A DNA stretch of 64,000 nt from a bacterium UBP11_UBA4055 (GTDB taxonomy: Bacteria; UBA4055): contig DFZN01000032.1 of assembly GCA_002382735.1 (NCBI GenBank), forward strand, positions 15,276 through 79,275, given 5' to 3'. The translations under genes and the position numbers were made by a program. Shown piece by piece: positions 50,525-61,129 of the stretch. The notes below the pieces were generated by a model. That model was not told where the DNA came from, searched no databases, and worked only from the letters and a program-made list of their open reading frames with translations. Positions within the stretch are counted from its first letter, which is position 1. Each line of letters starts with the position of its first letter.

Positions 50525-53500
50525 TCAGTTTCTAAATAAACCTGCAAACTTGAGTCTGACCCTCTCAAAGAAAGCGTACATGACGGGAAGAACAGTCAGA
50601 ACAAAAAAAGTTGATGCCGCGAGCCCGCCGATGGTGGTGATCGAAAAAGAATACCAGAAGTTCTTTTCGGCGTCGGAATTGATTATCAGCGGAAGTACTC
50701 CAAGTATTGTAGTTATTGAAGTCATCAGCACAGGCCTTATCCTTTCTACAGTGCCCAGTACGATCGCATTCATCAGATTGAGACCGATATGCCGTTTGGA
50801 ATTTATATGATGTATCAGAATTATCGAATTATTGACGACTATCCCTTCAAGAAGGATCACTCCCATATATGAATCTTCGTTAAAGAGTTCTCCCAGCCCG
50901 AAGAAGATGAGAAAAACTCCGGTGAGACTCAGAGGTATGCTCAGAATTATTACGAAGGGATGCAGTAGTGACTCGAACAAGGCGGAAGTGACCATGAAAA
51001 CAAGAGCGACAGCAAGCAGGATCAGCCACATTATCTCCTTTTTTTCCTCATCTGTCATATAAGTCTCATCCTGCTCTTCGAACCTGTAGCCCATAGGAAG
51101 AGGGTAGGTTTCCTTTACGGAATTCAAAAAATCGCTTGTCTGCTTGGTCGATGCATTATAATCGTACCTGACATATCGGGTGTAGCTCTGATCCTCTTTC
51201 GAAATGCTGTTCATTATGGGCTCTTTGGTCACCGAAGCCACCTCTTTTATCCTGAACTCGGACGAACCCGATCTTATTACTTTATCCATGAGCTGACGGA
51301 CATTGAAATCCTCGTAATCTGAGTATTTCACGCTCATCTCTATCTCTTCACCGCCGAAAAACACATACGATCCCGCTCCTCCCGTGGAGGATCTTACTTC
51401 TCTTACCAGGTCGGTGACCGAAACATTATAAGAAGCAAGTTTTCTCCTGTCTATCCTGATCGTATAGTTGAACATGTCCGAAGAGCGCCACCAGCTCCCT
51501 GTCCCGGTTATATCAACATCGGATACTCTCGGGTTGGAAGTAAGATAAGTTTCCAGCCTCTCAGCCTCAGTTTTTAGCCCTTCATAATCGTAACCCTTCA
51601 TAAGGATCGTTGAATTGTATGACTTGGAGGTCGTCCCCCCTGATCTATAGCCGCCGGACTGGTTGAGAGGATTATAGATAGAGATAAAAGGACCCGAGAA
51701 ATTGACCGCCATCGATACAAGCTCGTTCTCCATCTCAAAGGGCGCAGCGGAATAATATTGTTCGTCCGTATAAAGTATTGATGTGAAAGCATATGTCGGT
51801 CCGACCGAAGTAGTGAATTTGTCGTATCCGCCTGTCTGAAGTATCCTTTCCTCGAACTTCTTAATGATCCCGTCGCTCATGTCAATCGTTGATCCTACAG
51901 GCATAGAAATATAGACCCTTACAGTATTTTCGACATTCCAGTTGAACCTTCTGCCCTTATCCACATAGCTGTCGAAAAGAAAGTATGAGAAATAAAATAC
52001 AAGCCCTGTTAAGATAAGCACGACCTTTCTGTTGTTGATGAGGAATTTTAAAAATCTGCTGTAACCTGCGAATTCTTTCAGATCGTCGCCAGCGATTGCG
52101 TTCCTGTATTTTTCAGTCAGGAACAGACCTGTAAGTATAGGTGTAAATGTGACCGAAACCAAAAACGACGACATCAGGCTCACGCCGACGGCTATAGCCA
52201 TGGGGATCCAGTACAGCCTCCTCTCTCCCGTCATATATAAAAACGGAATGAAAACTACGACCGTCGTCAGGGTTGAGCTGAGAACAGGCATGATAACTTC
52301 TCTGGTCCCCTCCACTGTAGCTTTAAACCTCTCAAGTCCGTGATTGTACAGTCTGACGATATTTTCAAGCACGACGACAGAGTTATCAACAAGCAGACCG
52401 AAACTCAGAACAAGACCCGACAAAGTTACTATGTTGAGCGTGAAGTCGAAGAAATAAAGAACGAATCCGCTTGTGAGCAGACTGACAGCCACCGAAAGAA
52501 CTATCACGACCGACAGTTTGATGTTCTTGAGAAAGAATAGAAGTACCAGCATTATGACTATCAGACTGAGAAGACCTCTGAACTTAATGTCGCCGAGTTC
52601 CTCCCTGATCGATTCTGTTGAATCAAGTTTTATCTCAGATCTGAGATCGTATTTCGAATGGTTATTTATGAATTTGTCCACCGCTTCATAGATCCTGTTG
52701 CAGGTGGAGATCGCGTTAGCGCCGGGTTCCTTGAAAACGGAAATATCGACCGACTCCCTGCCGTTGATCCTCTGCATCCTCGTCTGCTGAATGTTCGTGA
52801 CGGAGATATCAGACACATCCCTGATCCTTATGGGTATCTCATCGCTGTACTTCAGAACGATATTTCCTATCTGTTCAGCGCTATATAGCTGATTGTCTAT
52901 GTCCACCGTGAACAAAAGTCCGTTCTCGTCAGTAACCTCTCCCACATTTATCAGGCTGCCGTACTGATAAAGTCTGGTGAAATGAGAAATGTTTATCCCA
53001 TAAAATTCAGCCTTATCTCTGTCGAGAAGTACCCTTAACTCGTTTTTCGGGATGCCGGAGATCTCAACGGAGTTTACACCTTCTATCGAATTGAGAACAT
53101 TCTCCAGATCGTTCTCAATTATAAGACCCAGCTCTTCAAGGCTGATTTTACCGAAAATGTTGTAACTTATAAGCTCTCTGCTTTCTTCCGCTTCTTCTCT
53201 GGGCACATATTTTCTGATGAATACACTGTTCCTCACTGCTTCAGGAAGGTTCTTTTTTACCTGAAAAAGCTTTTCATTCAGCGCGAGATAGGCAAAATTC
53301 ATATCCGTATCCATCTTGTACTCAATAGAGATCGAGCCGTAAGAACTCTCTGATTCGGATGTCACCTTGTAAATATTTTCGAGAGTATAGACCTCAGATT
53401 CGATCACACTTACGACTTTAGTTTCGATAGTTTCAGGCGATACATTCGCCCATGTCACGCCGACAATAAGCTGTGGATATTCCGTGTTAGGTTTAAGCTC

Positions 53501-53596
53501 GAGCGGAATGAAGTTGAATGCAATGATACCGAGAATGAACATACTCGCGAAGAACATGAGAATGGTAACGGGTCTGGAAAGTATCTTCTCGAACAT
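50525..53596 (-). CDS. RND efflux pump permease subunit (HAE1/AcrB type), second copy
   Basis: The 1023-residue protein has standard RND length and layout: one helix, a periplasmic porter domain, helices 2-6 with 'GLLVDNSVVVLENIVRLYNH', a second porter domain, and helices 8-12 with 'YMGVILLEGIVVNNSIILIH'. It uses the proton gradient to pump hydrophobic compounds or envelope lipids through a TolC channel. It starts 1 nt after the first RND gene; adjacent pairs can form mixed trimers as in MdtBC. Confidence 0.92.
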   Translation of the reverse strand: MFEKILSRPVTILMFFASMFILGIIAFNFIPLELKPNTEYPQLIVGVTWANVSPETIETKVVSVIESEVYTLENIYKVTSESESSYGSISIEYKMDTDMNFAYLALNEKLFQVKKNLPEAVRNSVFIRKYVPREEAEESRELISYNIFGKISLEELGLIIENDLENVLNSIEGVNSVEISGIPKNELRVLLDRDKAEFYGINISHFTRLYQYGSLINVGEVTDENGLLFTVDIDNQLYSAEQIGNIVLKYSDEIPIRIRDVSDISVTNIQQTRMQRINGRESVDISVFKEPGANAISTCNRIYEAVDKFINNHSKYDLRSEIKLDSTESIREELGDIKFRGLLSLIVIMLVLLFFLKNIKLSVVIVLSVAVSLLTSGFVLYFFDFTLNIVTLSGLVLSFGLLVDNSVVVLENIVRLYNHGLERFKATVEGTREVIMPVLSSTLTTVVVFIPFLYMTGERRLYWIPMAIAVGVSLMSSFLVSVTFTPILTGLFLTEKYRNAIAGDDLKEFAGYSRFLKFLINNRKVVLILTGLVFYFSYFLFDSYVDKGRRFNWNVENTVRVYISMPVGSTIDMSDGIIKKFEERILQTGGYDKFTTSVGPTYAFTSILYTDEQYYSAAPFEMENELVSMAVNFSGPFISIYNPLNQSGGYRSGGTTSKSYNSTILMKGYDYEGLKTEAERLETYLTSNPRVSDVDITGTGSWWRSSDMFNYTIRIDRRKLASYNVSVTDLVREVRSSTGGAGSYVFFGGEEIEMSVKYSDYEDFNVRQLMDKVIRSGSSEFRIKEVASVTKEPIMNSISKEDQSYTRYVRYDYNASTKQTSDFLNSVKETYPLPMGYRFEEQDETYMTDEEKKEIMWLILLAVALVFMVTSALFESLLHPFVIILSIPLSLTGVFLIFFGLGELFNEDSYMGVILLEGIVVNNSIILIHHINSKRHIGLNLMNAIVLGTVERIRPVLMTSITTILGVLPLIINSDAEKNFWYSFSITTIGGLAASTFFVLTVLPVMYAFFERVRLKFAGLFRN

Positions 53597-56500
53597 TTAT
53601 TTCCTCTTGAAAGCCTCATAAATTACAGGCAGAATCACAAGCGTTAACAGCGTGGCGAATGACAGTCCGAATATGACAGTCACCGCGAGCGGTTTCCTTA
53701 GTTCGGACGAGCCGCCGTATGATATCGCCATCGGGATCATGCCGAACACCGTCGTTATAGTCGTCATTAAGATCGGCCTCAGCCTCTTCCTGCTCGCATC
53801 GTAAATTGCTTCTCTGATGCTCATTCCGTCGCGGACAGAATTCTCGATGAAATCTATCTTGACGATCGCATCGTTGACGACGATACCGATAAGCATGATC
53901 ATCCCGATGCCCGACAGAATGTTTATCGTCTGGCCCGTCACGAACAGTCCCAGAGCCACGCCTATAAAGGCGAACGGAACGCTCAGAACTATTATCAGCG
54001 GGCTTAAGAGCGATTCGAACTGGGACGCAAGCACCATATAGACCAAAACGAAAGAGAGAAGGAACATGAATATTATCTGGATCATGGAATCCTGCATTTC
54101 TTCGTTCTGTCCGCCTACTTCTATCCTCATTCCCCTATACAACGCTATCTTCCCGATCTCTTCCTTGACCTTTTCTACAGCTCTGTCAAGTCTTCCGGAA
54201 GTCAGGCTCGCGGTCACGGTTATCACTCTCCCCTGGCTCTGGTGTTTTATCGATTCGGGTCCGCTGTAATAGTTAATGTTTATCAACGAGCTTACAGGAT
54301 AGGATTTTCCGCCCTTTTTATAAGTTGCGCCTGTAAGATTCTTAATATTCTCGTTAAAATCCTCACTCGTGCCTACGATAATGTCAACGGTCTTATTATT
54401 CTCGGTGATCTGAGTGGCTGTTTCGCCTTTGATCGAGGCTTTAATGAAGGATGATATCTCTGATTCCGTAATGTTGTTGTCTTCTAAAAAAGCGTCGTTG
54501 AAATCGATTATTATCTGCGGTTTGCTTCCGTTGAAATCAGATTTAATTTCAGACAGGACGCCCGTGCTTCTTAAGGATGAAGTGACTTTTTCTGAAATCT
54601 CCTTGAGGTCTGCAAGGTCGCTACCGAACACCTTCACGCTCAGGTCTCCCTCTTCGCTCTGTATCATGTCGCCCAGAACTGAAACATCGGTATTGAAATT
54701 TATTTTCAGATTAATATCTTTGTTTCGGTTGTATTCGTCGATGTCTTTTCTCAATTCCGAAATGAACTTCTCGGTAGTTATGTTTTCTTCTAATTTGACC
54801 TGAAGATCTCCTTTATAGACCGTTGCGCCTGTCAGAAGTGATTTTTCATCGGAAATACCGCCTGTAGCGAAAACCGACAGAGTACCTTCTTTAGAAAGTA
54901 TCATCTGCTCGAAATCCATGATAACGCTCTCGGTAGTCCAGATGCTCGTGCCCGGATTTAACTCAACGGACAGAATGAACTCCCTTCCGTCAACTTCAGG
55001 CATAACTCTTTTCTCCATACCTGCGAGAATAATCCCTGAAAGAACAAACGCTACGATCGAGACCGTAAAAGTCCTTGCCTTGTGATCCAGTGCATAAGTC
55101 AGGAGTGAATGATATTTTTCTTCAAAGTATGAATACGAAGAATCGAAAATTTTGAGGACAGGCTTCGAAATTATTTTTATAAATGAAACGAAGGTTTTGA
55201 AGTAGAAAATAAAAAGTCCGACAATGAACCCGAACACTATGCTGAAAAAGCCTTTGACCGTTCGCCTGATCCCTTCGATCTGGAAGACTTCCGAAGCTGT
55301 CTCCTTTGTAAAACCGTAGAATTTTCTGGGGTTAAAAAGTCCCAACAGGTTGACGAAAAATGTTATTCCGCCGAGAATATAGGCATAGAGCATGAATGTT
55401 TTTGTGCTCAGTTCCTCTTCGTAAGGCTGGAACAGCTCGTTTATAAATGATGAAATATCGTAAAGAAAGCTCTCAAGGCCGTTGAGGAAGTTCATACCGA
55501 CAGATGCCAGAAGAGCGTGAACAGGCTCAAAATAGTCGATCTTGGCTATGTAGGCTGAAGGTATCGTAAGGAGAAGCAGCAGGAACCATCCGAAATTAAC
55601 CATAATCGTGCGGAGTACCGCTTTTTTCGGCAGTCCGTCATCTTTTCTGTGAAATATTACGAACTCAACAGTTTTGATGAATGGGTCCGTCAGTACTGCG
55701 AGGAACAGAATGAACACGAAGGCCGACTCGTCCACCGGTATCTTGCTGATGCTGACGATGCCGAAATAGACAAGAACAAGGATCGTCCAGTAGATGCCGG
55801 TCTTGAATATCGGGCCGTTGTCCTCCTTAATGCTTTCGTCAGTTTTGGTCGGTTTTTTGTTCTCTATGCTGAATTTGTTATACAGAACCGGTACCAGAGT
55901 GACCGAAACGAAAAGAGAGCTTATGAGGGCAAAGGCGACAGATACCGACTGATCCTTGAACAGCTCGCCGGCAACGCCGGACACGAACACGACCGGCATG
56001 AAAACGATGACCGTCGTGAAGGTCGAAGCGGAAACGGGCAGGATCACCTCTTTTACTCCAAGCCAGCATGCCGTAAAGACATCGGCGGTCTCCCGTTTCT
56101 TCCTGTCAATGTTCTCGAGCACGACGATCGAGTTGTCCACGAGCATACCGATCCCAAGCGCGAATCCCGATAACGACATCAGGTTCAGTGATATTTTTGA
56201 AAAATACAGGAGCGTGAAAGTCGAGAAAATACTTATCGGCATCGCGAGGGCTATGTTGAACGGCGACCGGAATTCGCGAAGGAACAGAAAGAGCGTGAGG
56301 AACGAAAGTATCCCGCCGAGAAGTATCGCCTGAACGACATTGTTTATGGATTCGGTAATGAATTCAGACTGGTCGTAAACCGTGTTTATCTTTACATCGA
56401 GCGTCCTGTTCAGCTCATCCGTTATCTCTTTGACAAGCTTTACGACAGTGACCGCGTTCGCGTCGCCGTCCTTGCGGATGAGAATGGCTGTTGAAGGCTC

Positions 56501-57313
56501 TGAGTTGTATCTCGTGAACGACCTTTTTTCCTTTGATCTGTAGCTGACCTCCGCGACATCCTTAAGATAGATGTTCCTTCTGTTCTCGAGCTGCTTTACG
56601 AGCGTGTTCTCTATGTCGGTCAGGCTCTCGAATTCGGACGAGATCACGAGGTCGTAGATATACACATCGTCCTTTACCGTGCCGCCGGGAGAGTTCGTGC
56701 TCGCCGACCTTACGGCGCTGATGACCGAATTGAAAGTGATCCCGTAGGTGTTCAGCTTTTCAATGTCGGCCTCGATCCTGATCTCGGTCTCCTCTCCGCC
56801 GATCACATCCGCCATCGCGACGCCTTCGGTCTGTTCGATCCTTTTCTTGATGATGTGTTCAGAAATGTCGCGAACGGTCTTCTGATCGCTGCCGGAGATC
56901 GACAGGATCATGATCGGCTTGGCGGCGGGATCGACCCTCAATATGTTGGGGCGTCCGGCCGCATCGGGCAGCGTGGCTGCGTCGAGCTTTTCCCTGAGGT
57001 ACAGTACCGCGAAGTCCATGTCCGTTCCCCAGCTGAAGTCGATCGTGATAAGGGAAATAGATTCCTTCGATTCAGACTTGATGCTGATGATGTCCTTGAG
57101 CCCCGCGATCGATGCTTCAAGCGGTTCTGTTACCAGCCTTTCGACCTGCTCCGGCGAGCTTCCCTCCAGCTCTGTCCATACTGTGAGCGAAGGGTACTTA
57201 ATGTCGGGAAGAAGGTTGACAGGCAGTTTATTATATGATATGATGCCGAAAAGCGTTATCGCGGTAAATATCATTATAACCGTGATCGGCCTTGAAATGA
57301 TCGTTTTAAGCAT
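53597..57313 (-). CDS. RND efflux pump permease subunit with large extra membrane insert
   Basis: The 1238-residue protein is an RND permease (first helix 8-28, D393 in 'GIGMLVDNSIVVLENIDRKK', C-terminal 'GIGMIMLIGIVVNDAIVKID') that is about 200 residues longer than normal. The excess lies between helices 6 and 7, at about 484-735 (55109-55864). It contains hydrophobic stretches near 503-522, 531-548, 571-592, 637-658 and 686-706, separated by short charged links. No frameshift is needed to read through. The insert matches nothing I recognise. It lies directly after the adaptor gene. Confidence 0.9.
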   Translation of the reverse strand: MLKTIISRPITVIMIFTAITLFGIISYNKLPVNLLPDIKYPSLTVWTELEGSSPEQVERLVTEPLEASIAGLKDIISIKSESKESISLITIDFSWGTDMDFAVLYLREKLDAATLPDAAGRPNILRVDPAAKPIMILSISGSDQKTVRDISEHIIKKRIEQTEGVAMADVIGGEETEIRIEADIEKLNTYGITFNSVISAVRSASTNSPGGTVKDDVYIYDLVISSEFESLTDIENTLVKQLENRRNIYLKDVAEVSYRSKEKRSFTRYNSEPSTAILIRKDGDANAVTVVKLVKEITDELNRTLDVKINTVYDQSEFITESINNVVQAILLGGILSFLTLFLFLREFRSPFNIALAMPISIFSTFTLLYFSKISLNLMSLSGFALGIGMLVDNSIVVLENIDRKKRETADVFTACWLGVKEVILPVSASTFTTVIVFMPVVFVSGVAGELFKDQSVSVAFALISSLFVSVTLVPVLYNKFSIENKKPTKTDESIKEDNGPIFKTGIYWTILVLVYFGIVSISKIPVDESAFVFILFLAVLTDPFIKTVEFVIFHRKDDGLPKKAVLRTIMVNFGWFLLLLLTIPSAYIAKIDYFEPVHALLASVGMNFLNGLESFLYDISSFINELFQPYEEELSTKTFMLYAYILGGITFFVNLLGLFNPRKFYGFTKETASEVFQIEGIRRTVKGFFSIVFGFIVGLFIFYFKTFVSFIKIISKPVLKIFDSSYSYFEEKYHSLLTYALDHKARTFTVSIVAFVLSGIILAGMEKRVMPEVDGREFILSVELNPGTSIWTTESVIMDFEQMILSKEGTLSVFATGGISDEKSLLTGATVYKGDLQVKLEENITTEKFISELRKDIDEYNRNKDINLKINFNTDVSVLGDMIQSEEGDLSVKVFGSDLADLKEISEKVTSSLRSTGVLSEIKSDFNGSKPQIIIDFNDAFLEDNNITESEISSFIKASIKGETATQITENNKTVDIIVGTSEDFNENIKNLTGATYKKGGKSYPVSSLININYYSGPESIKHQSQGRVITVTASLTSGRLDRAVEKVKEEIGKIALYRGMRIEVGGQNEEMQDSMIQIIFMFLLSFVLVYMVLASQFESLLSPLIIVLSVPFAFIGVALGLFVTGQTINILSGIGMIMLIGIVVNDAIVKIDFIENSVRDGMSIREAIYDASRKRLRPILMTTITTVFGMIPMAISYGGSSELRKPLAVTVIFGLSFATLLTLVILPVIYEAFKRK

Positions 57314-57314
57314 T

Positions 57315-58535
57315 TTATTCGTCCGTGACTATTATATCGGCATCGTGAGCTAAAGTGTAGTTGTTGGTTACGATCACCCTGTCGCCCAGCGCGATCTTCT
57401 GGTCGTCGCCGTTTAGGATTATCTCGGTGTAAACAGGATTGGAAAGACCGGTGTTAACATATACCCATTTCGCCTTATCCTCTCTCGCTATGAAGACCAG
57501 CTTTCTGTTGTCCCGTGTAAGAACAGCTTCGTTAGGCACTATCACCCTGTCTTTGTATATCCTTCCCTCTATCCTCACATTTCCGCTCATTCCCGATTTG
57601 ATAAGAAGGTTCTTATTCGCGATCTTAACCTGAGCCATCCCTGTCCCTGTAGTTTTGTCAATAACAGGGCTGATGCTTTTGATCGTGCCTGTAAATACCG
57701 TGTCCTTCATAGCCTCGAACCTGACCTGCACCTGCCTGCCTTCCTTAAGCTGAGATATCTCGCTCTCAAGCACAGGTATCTCCATAATGACATTCTCATA
57801 ATCGACTATGCTCATTGACCTTGTGCCTGAATTCACATACTGGCCGACCACGATGTTAAGATCCGCCACATAACCGTCGAGATTTGCCTTAACGACCGTA
57901 TATTCAAGGTCCATTTTAGCTTTTTTGTAGCTGATCATAGCCTGGGTAAGTCCCGTTGATGATTTTAAGACATCGATATTTCCGCCTTTATTGAAGATAT
58001 ATTCTATCTCAAGATCGAGCTTTCTGTTCTCGTATTCGTCCGAAGTTATCTTTCCCGACTTCTTAAGTTCGTCGAGCTTCTTTATTTCGAGATCGAGCAC
58101 CTGCATATTCTCCGACTGATCGGATTCGACTATCTGGTTCTTTCTTATTCCGTATTCTATCTTGGCCTTAAGCAGATTGTCCTGCGCACTCTCAAGGTTG
58201 AGCTCATACTGCTCGTTGTCTATGGTGAAAAGTATATCGCCTTTTTTTACGAAAGAATTTTCAGCAACGAGTATCTTTGAAACGAAACCCGTGATCTGGG
58301 GATAGATCTCGACCGTTCTCTCAGCCTTGGCCGAACCTGTGGTGTTGACATACATTACGAGCGGTGCTTTTTTTAGTTCGACGGTCTTTACCTTCACGAA
58401 AGATTTTTTTGATTCAGTCTGGTTTTTGAGCTCCTTGAGCTTCTCTTCGTCCTTTTTCGATTCAGGCTTGAATAATATTACCGAGATGACCGAAATTAAG
58501 ATTATCGTGAACCCTATGTAGATCTTGTTCTTCAC
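57315..58535 (-). CDS. RND periplasmic adaptor (membrane fusion protein)
   Basis: The 406-residue protein has an N-terminal anchor helix (5-22) and a long charged segment, then a lipoyl-type half 'QITGFVSKILVAENSFVKKG'. An alpha-helical hairpin runs about 120-200 ('LDLEIKKLDELKKSGKITSD'), followed by the second lipoyl half 'KANLDGYVADLNIVVGQYVN' and a beta-barrel with 'GMSGNVRIEGRIYKDRVIVP'. It links the RND pump to TolC. It overlaps the TolC-like gene by 4 nt. Confidence 0.93.
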   Translation of the reverse strand: MKNKIYIGFTIILISVISVILFKPESKKDEEKLKELKNQTESKKSFVKVKTVELKKAPLVMYVNTTGSAKAERTVEIYPQITGFVSKILVAENSFVKKGDILFTIDNEQYELNLESAQDNLLKAKIEYGIRKNQIVESDQSENMQVLDLEIKKLDELKKSGKITSDEYENRKLDLEIEYIFNKGGNIDVLKSSTGLTQAMISYKKAKMDLEYTVVKANLDGYVADLNIVVGQYVNSGTRSMSIVDYENVIMEIPVLESEISQLKEGRQVQVRFEAMKDTVFTGTIKSISPVIDKTTGTGMAQVKIANKNLLIKSGMSGNVRIEGRIYKDRVIVPNEAVLTRDNRKLVFIAREDKAKWVYVNTGLSNPVYTEIILNGDDQKIALGDRVIVTNNYTLAHDADIIVTDE

Positions 58536-59776
58536 AGCTTTCTCCCAAGAGAGTTATAAAGGTCGTATTTTACTATAATTAAGTTGTACTGATAGCTGAT
58601 CTCGCGGTACCTTGCCTGAATGTAATCGTTCCTGGCCTGTAGGTAGTCCGTAGCCGATTTATTACCTATGAAGAACAGTTTGTCGGCAAGATCGAGGTTT
58701 TCCTGCGCCAGTTCGACATGCTTTTTTGCCAGATCGAGATTGTTCTTCTGATTTTCAAGTTCTATAAGCTTGAGGCGGATCTCGTTCTTTACAGCTTCGG
58801 TCTTGCTTTCGAACTGCAGCCTGCTTTTTGTCACTTCGACCTTTTCCCTGTCTATGCCGTTCAGACCCGAATAAGTAAGGTTGATCGACAGACCCAGACG
58901 AGCTTTGATACCGTCGTCAGAGTAAGAGAACATCTCGTCGTTAAGGTCGTCGTATTTTGTGTAATCGTAGCTGACAGAGCCTGTAAGCGACGGCAAATAA
59001 TTGTCGTACTGCATCTTGAGCGATAGGGCTCTCTGCTCCAGCGTGTTCTTCATTATCTTCATGTCCGGCCTGTTCTCAACAGCTTCGTTAATAAGAGAGC
59101 TTTCTATGAATTCTTCATCCGCTGCGTCTCCTTTAAGCGTGAAAGAAAGCTGAAGAGAATCAGGAACAAGGTCTGCGTTCATATAAAAAATGAGATTCTG
59201 CTTGTTCTTTTTAAGGTTGGACTCCGCGGCTTTAAGATCGATCTGGTCCGACGACTTCGAGACTTCGAAACTTAGCAGGTCAGACCTTGAAATGTTCCCC
59301 ATATTGAATTTAAGCTGCGCCTCTTCGAATTTTTTTATGCTGTATTCGGATATCTCTTTCTGGAGCTTCAGGTTCTCATCCGCAAGGAGGGTCTGGAAAA
59401 ATGAATTTATTACTTTATACCTGACACTGTTCTCAACATCGTAATGATTTTCTGATGTCGAGACTCCCGAGAGCTTCGTATATCTGTAATTGTGGAAAAG
59501 GTAGGGACTGACCGTAGCGGAAACCCCTGCAGACGCGGACAGATTAGTATTCATATTGTCATCGTCATCGCCGTTAAGGGAATACGAACCGGCGCCGGTA
59601 ATATCCCAGAACCTATTGCCCGCTCCCTTCAGACTGAGCTCGGACGATCTTACATCCTTCTCCGATATTTTTATATCGAAATTGTTCTTTTCCGCGAGAG
59701 AAATGCAGTCGTCAAGCGTCATCGGCTTTGCCGTCAGAATACCCGCCGCGATCAGTACTAATATAATTTTCTTCAT
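58532..59776 (-). CDS. TolC-family outer-membrane efflux channel
   Basis: The 414-residue protein has a signal peptide (MKKIILVLIAAGILTAKPMT). Its two related halves each have a helical hairpin and a strand pair: 'LDDCISLAEKNNFDIKISEK' with 'SVRYKVINSFFQTLLADENL' in the first, 'AVENRPDMKIMKNTLEQRA' with 'AQENLDLADKLFFIGNKSAT' in the second. It forms the trimeric exit duct for the pump. It heads the four-gene efflux operon, 52 nt after a propeller lipoprotein gene that may share its transcript. Confidence 0.93.
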   Translation of the reverse strand: MKKIILVLIAAGILTAKPMTLDDCISLAEKNNFDIKISEKDVRSSELSLKGAGNRFWDITGAGSYSLNGDDDDNMNTNLSASAGVSATVSPYLFHNYRYTKLSGVSTSENHYDVENSVRYKVINSFFQTLLADENLKLQKEISEYSIKKFEEAQLKFNMGNISRSDLLSFEVSKSSDQIDLKAAESNLKKNKQNLIFYMNADLVPDSLQLSFTLKGDAADEEFIESSLINEAVENRPDMKIMKNTLEQRALSLKMQYDNYLPSLTGSVSYDYTKYDDLNDEMFSYSDDGIKARLGLSINLTYSGLNGIDREKVEVTKSRLQFESKTEAVKNEIRLKLIELENQKNNLDLAKKHVELAQENLDLADKLFFIGNKSATDYLQARNDYIQARYREISYQYNLIIVKYDLYNSLGRKL

Positions 59777-59828
59777 TGTTTATCCTGAAATTGTTTTTAC
59801 TGTGAACGCGTTACATAGTACTTTATTC

Positions 59829-60965
59829 TTAATATTCATAAACATCAATTGAAAGGTCTTCCATACTCATCACATACAGCCTGTCGCCGATATAGAATTC
59901 CTGATTGGAGAACATTTTTATCAGGCCGACTGCTTCTTTATCCTGTATTTCACTGTAATCCGCCCTGTTGAGAAATTTTCCGTCTTTGAAAATATCAACA
60001 TATACGCCTGTACTGTCAAGGTTCCTGTCAACATTAGGCACTACGAGCAGTCTTCCGTATTTATCAGTATGCATTGACGATATCGCTTTCTTGAAATTGC
60101 CTATCTTGATCTCCTGTGTTCCCTGGGAATTTTTCTTCATCTCATCGAGATACTTTTGTTTCTCTTCCGGAGTGTATCGGATCATCTTGTAGTCTTTCCT
60201 GATCTCGAATTTTTTGTTTCCTTCATAATCATAAGCGAGTATCCTGTACTGGTTGTCGGAATTCTCAGATACATAGATAAATTCGTCACCCGGCACAAAA
60301 GGGATTATAAGGTCGTTAATGTCTAGCTTCCCCTGTATTATTTCATTAACTGAAAATGTTTTACTCCTCAGAACCGATTTCGCTTTAAGGCTGTCCGTTT
60401 CAATTACTGCGAGAGAGAATTCGATATCGGGCATAGTTCCTTCCTTCATCATCACTTTCTGGACATAAGAGGCTATGTGCTCGCCGTTACGGGACATTCT
60501 TAAGCTCTGAAGTTGCACCTGACCTATATGTTTTTCATAATAAAAATTACCGTCGAGATCGAATTTTACCAGTTTGGGAGGCTGTACGCTTGTAACATTT
60601 AAAGTATCATTATCAATAAACATTACATTCGGATATAAGAATTCTCCCGGTCCCTGTCCCGATCTGCCTATGCTCTTTATATAATTACCTTCGCTGTCGA
60701 ATTTTTTTACATTCATCGCTCTTACATCAAGTATATAAATGTCGCCATTTTTGTTCGAGGTCAGAGACATGGGCATTTTTAAGTATGCCGCAGTATCCGT
60801 CTGATTTTCAGACGAGATCGTGAATAGCTTTTTCAGCTCAAGCGTCGCTGCCGGATCCGAGGGTTTGTCAGTATTTGAGAAAACAGAATTGTCAGTGTTC
60901 TTTTTACCGCACGAAACAATTACCGTAAGCATCAAAACAATAGTGAGCGTCAGTATCTTTTTCAT
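59829..60965 (-). CDS. 6-bladed beta-propeller lipoprotein (paralogue)
   Basis: The 378-residue protein has a lipoprotein signal ending VIVSC (Cys19) followed by 'GKKNTDNSVFS'. Its blades include 'NGDIYILDVRAMNVKKFDSE', 'SIGRSGQGPGEFLYPN', 'LLVVPNVDRNLDSTGVYVDI' and 'RLYVMSMEDLSIDVYEY'. Length, the GxGPGE turn and the C-terminal blade match the lipoprotein at 417-1568, so the two are paralogues. The function is unknown. It lies just upstream of the efflux operon. Confidence 0.85.
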   Translation of the reverse strand: MKKILTLTIVLMLTVIVSCGKKNTDNSVFSNTDKPSDPAATLELKKLFTISSENQTDTAAYLKMPMSLTSNKNGDIYILDVRAMNVKKFDSEGNYIKSIGRSGQGPGEFLYPNVMFIDNDTLNVTSVQPPKLVKFDLDGNFYYEKHIGQVQLQSLRMSRNGEHIASYVQKVMMKEGTMPDIEFSLAVIETDSLKAKSVLRSKTFSVNEIIQGKLDINDLIIPFVPGDEFIYVSENSDNQYRILAYDYEGNKKFEIRKDYKMIRYTPEEKQKYLDEMKKNSQGTQEIKIGNFKKAISSMHTDKYGRLLVVPNVDRNLDSTGVYVDIFKDGKFLNRADYSEIQDKEAVGLIKMFSNQEFYIGDRLYVMSMEDLSIDVYEY

Positions 60966-61129
60966 TTTTACTCCGATTTTTGTTGAATAATAACGATTTT
61001 ATCAGATGCCTTCCCGTCTTTTCTGACGAACGGACATATCAGTGGGATAAAATACGAATATTCGGGTCTAATAGAAAGAGTAAAAATGAATTTATTAAAA
61101 ACAGAATTCAAATCGTAATCCTATTGATT

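Noticed and set aside
55649..56173. Long plus-strand open frame inside the first RND gene
   Set aside because: It lies antisense to conserved RND helices; the composition is very rich in Asp, Glu, Arg and His, as expected from reverse-reading of hydrophobic codons.
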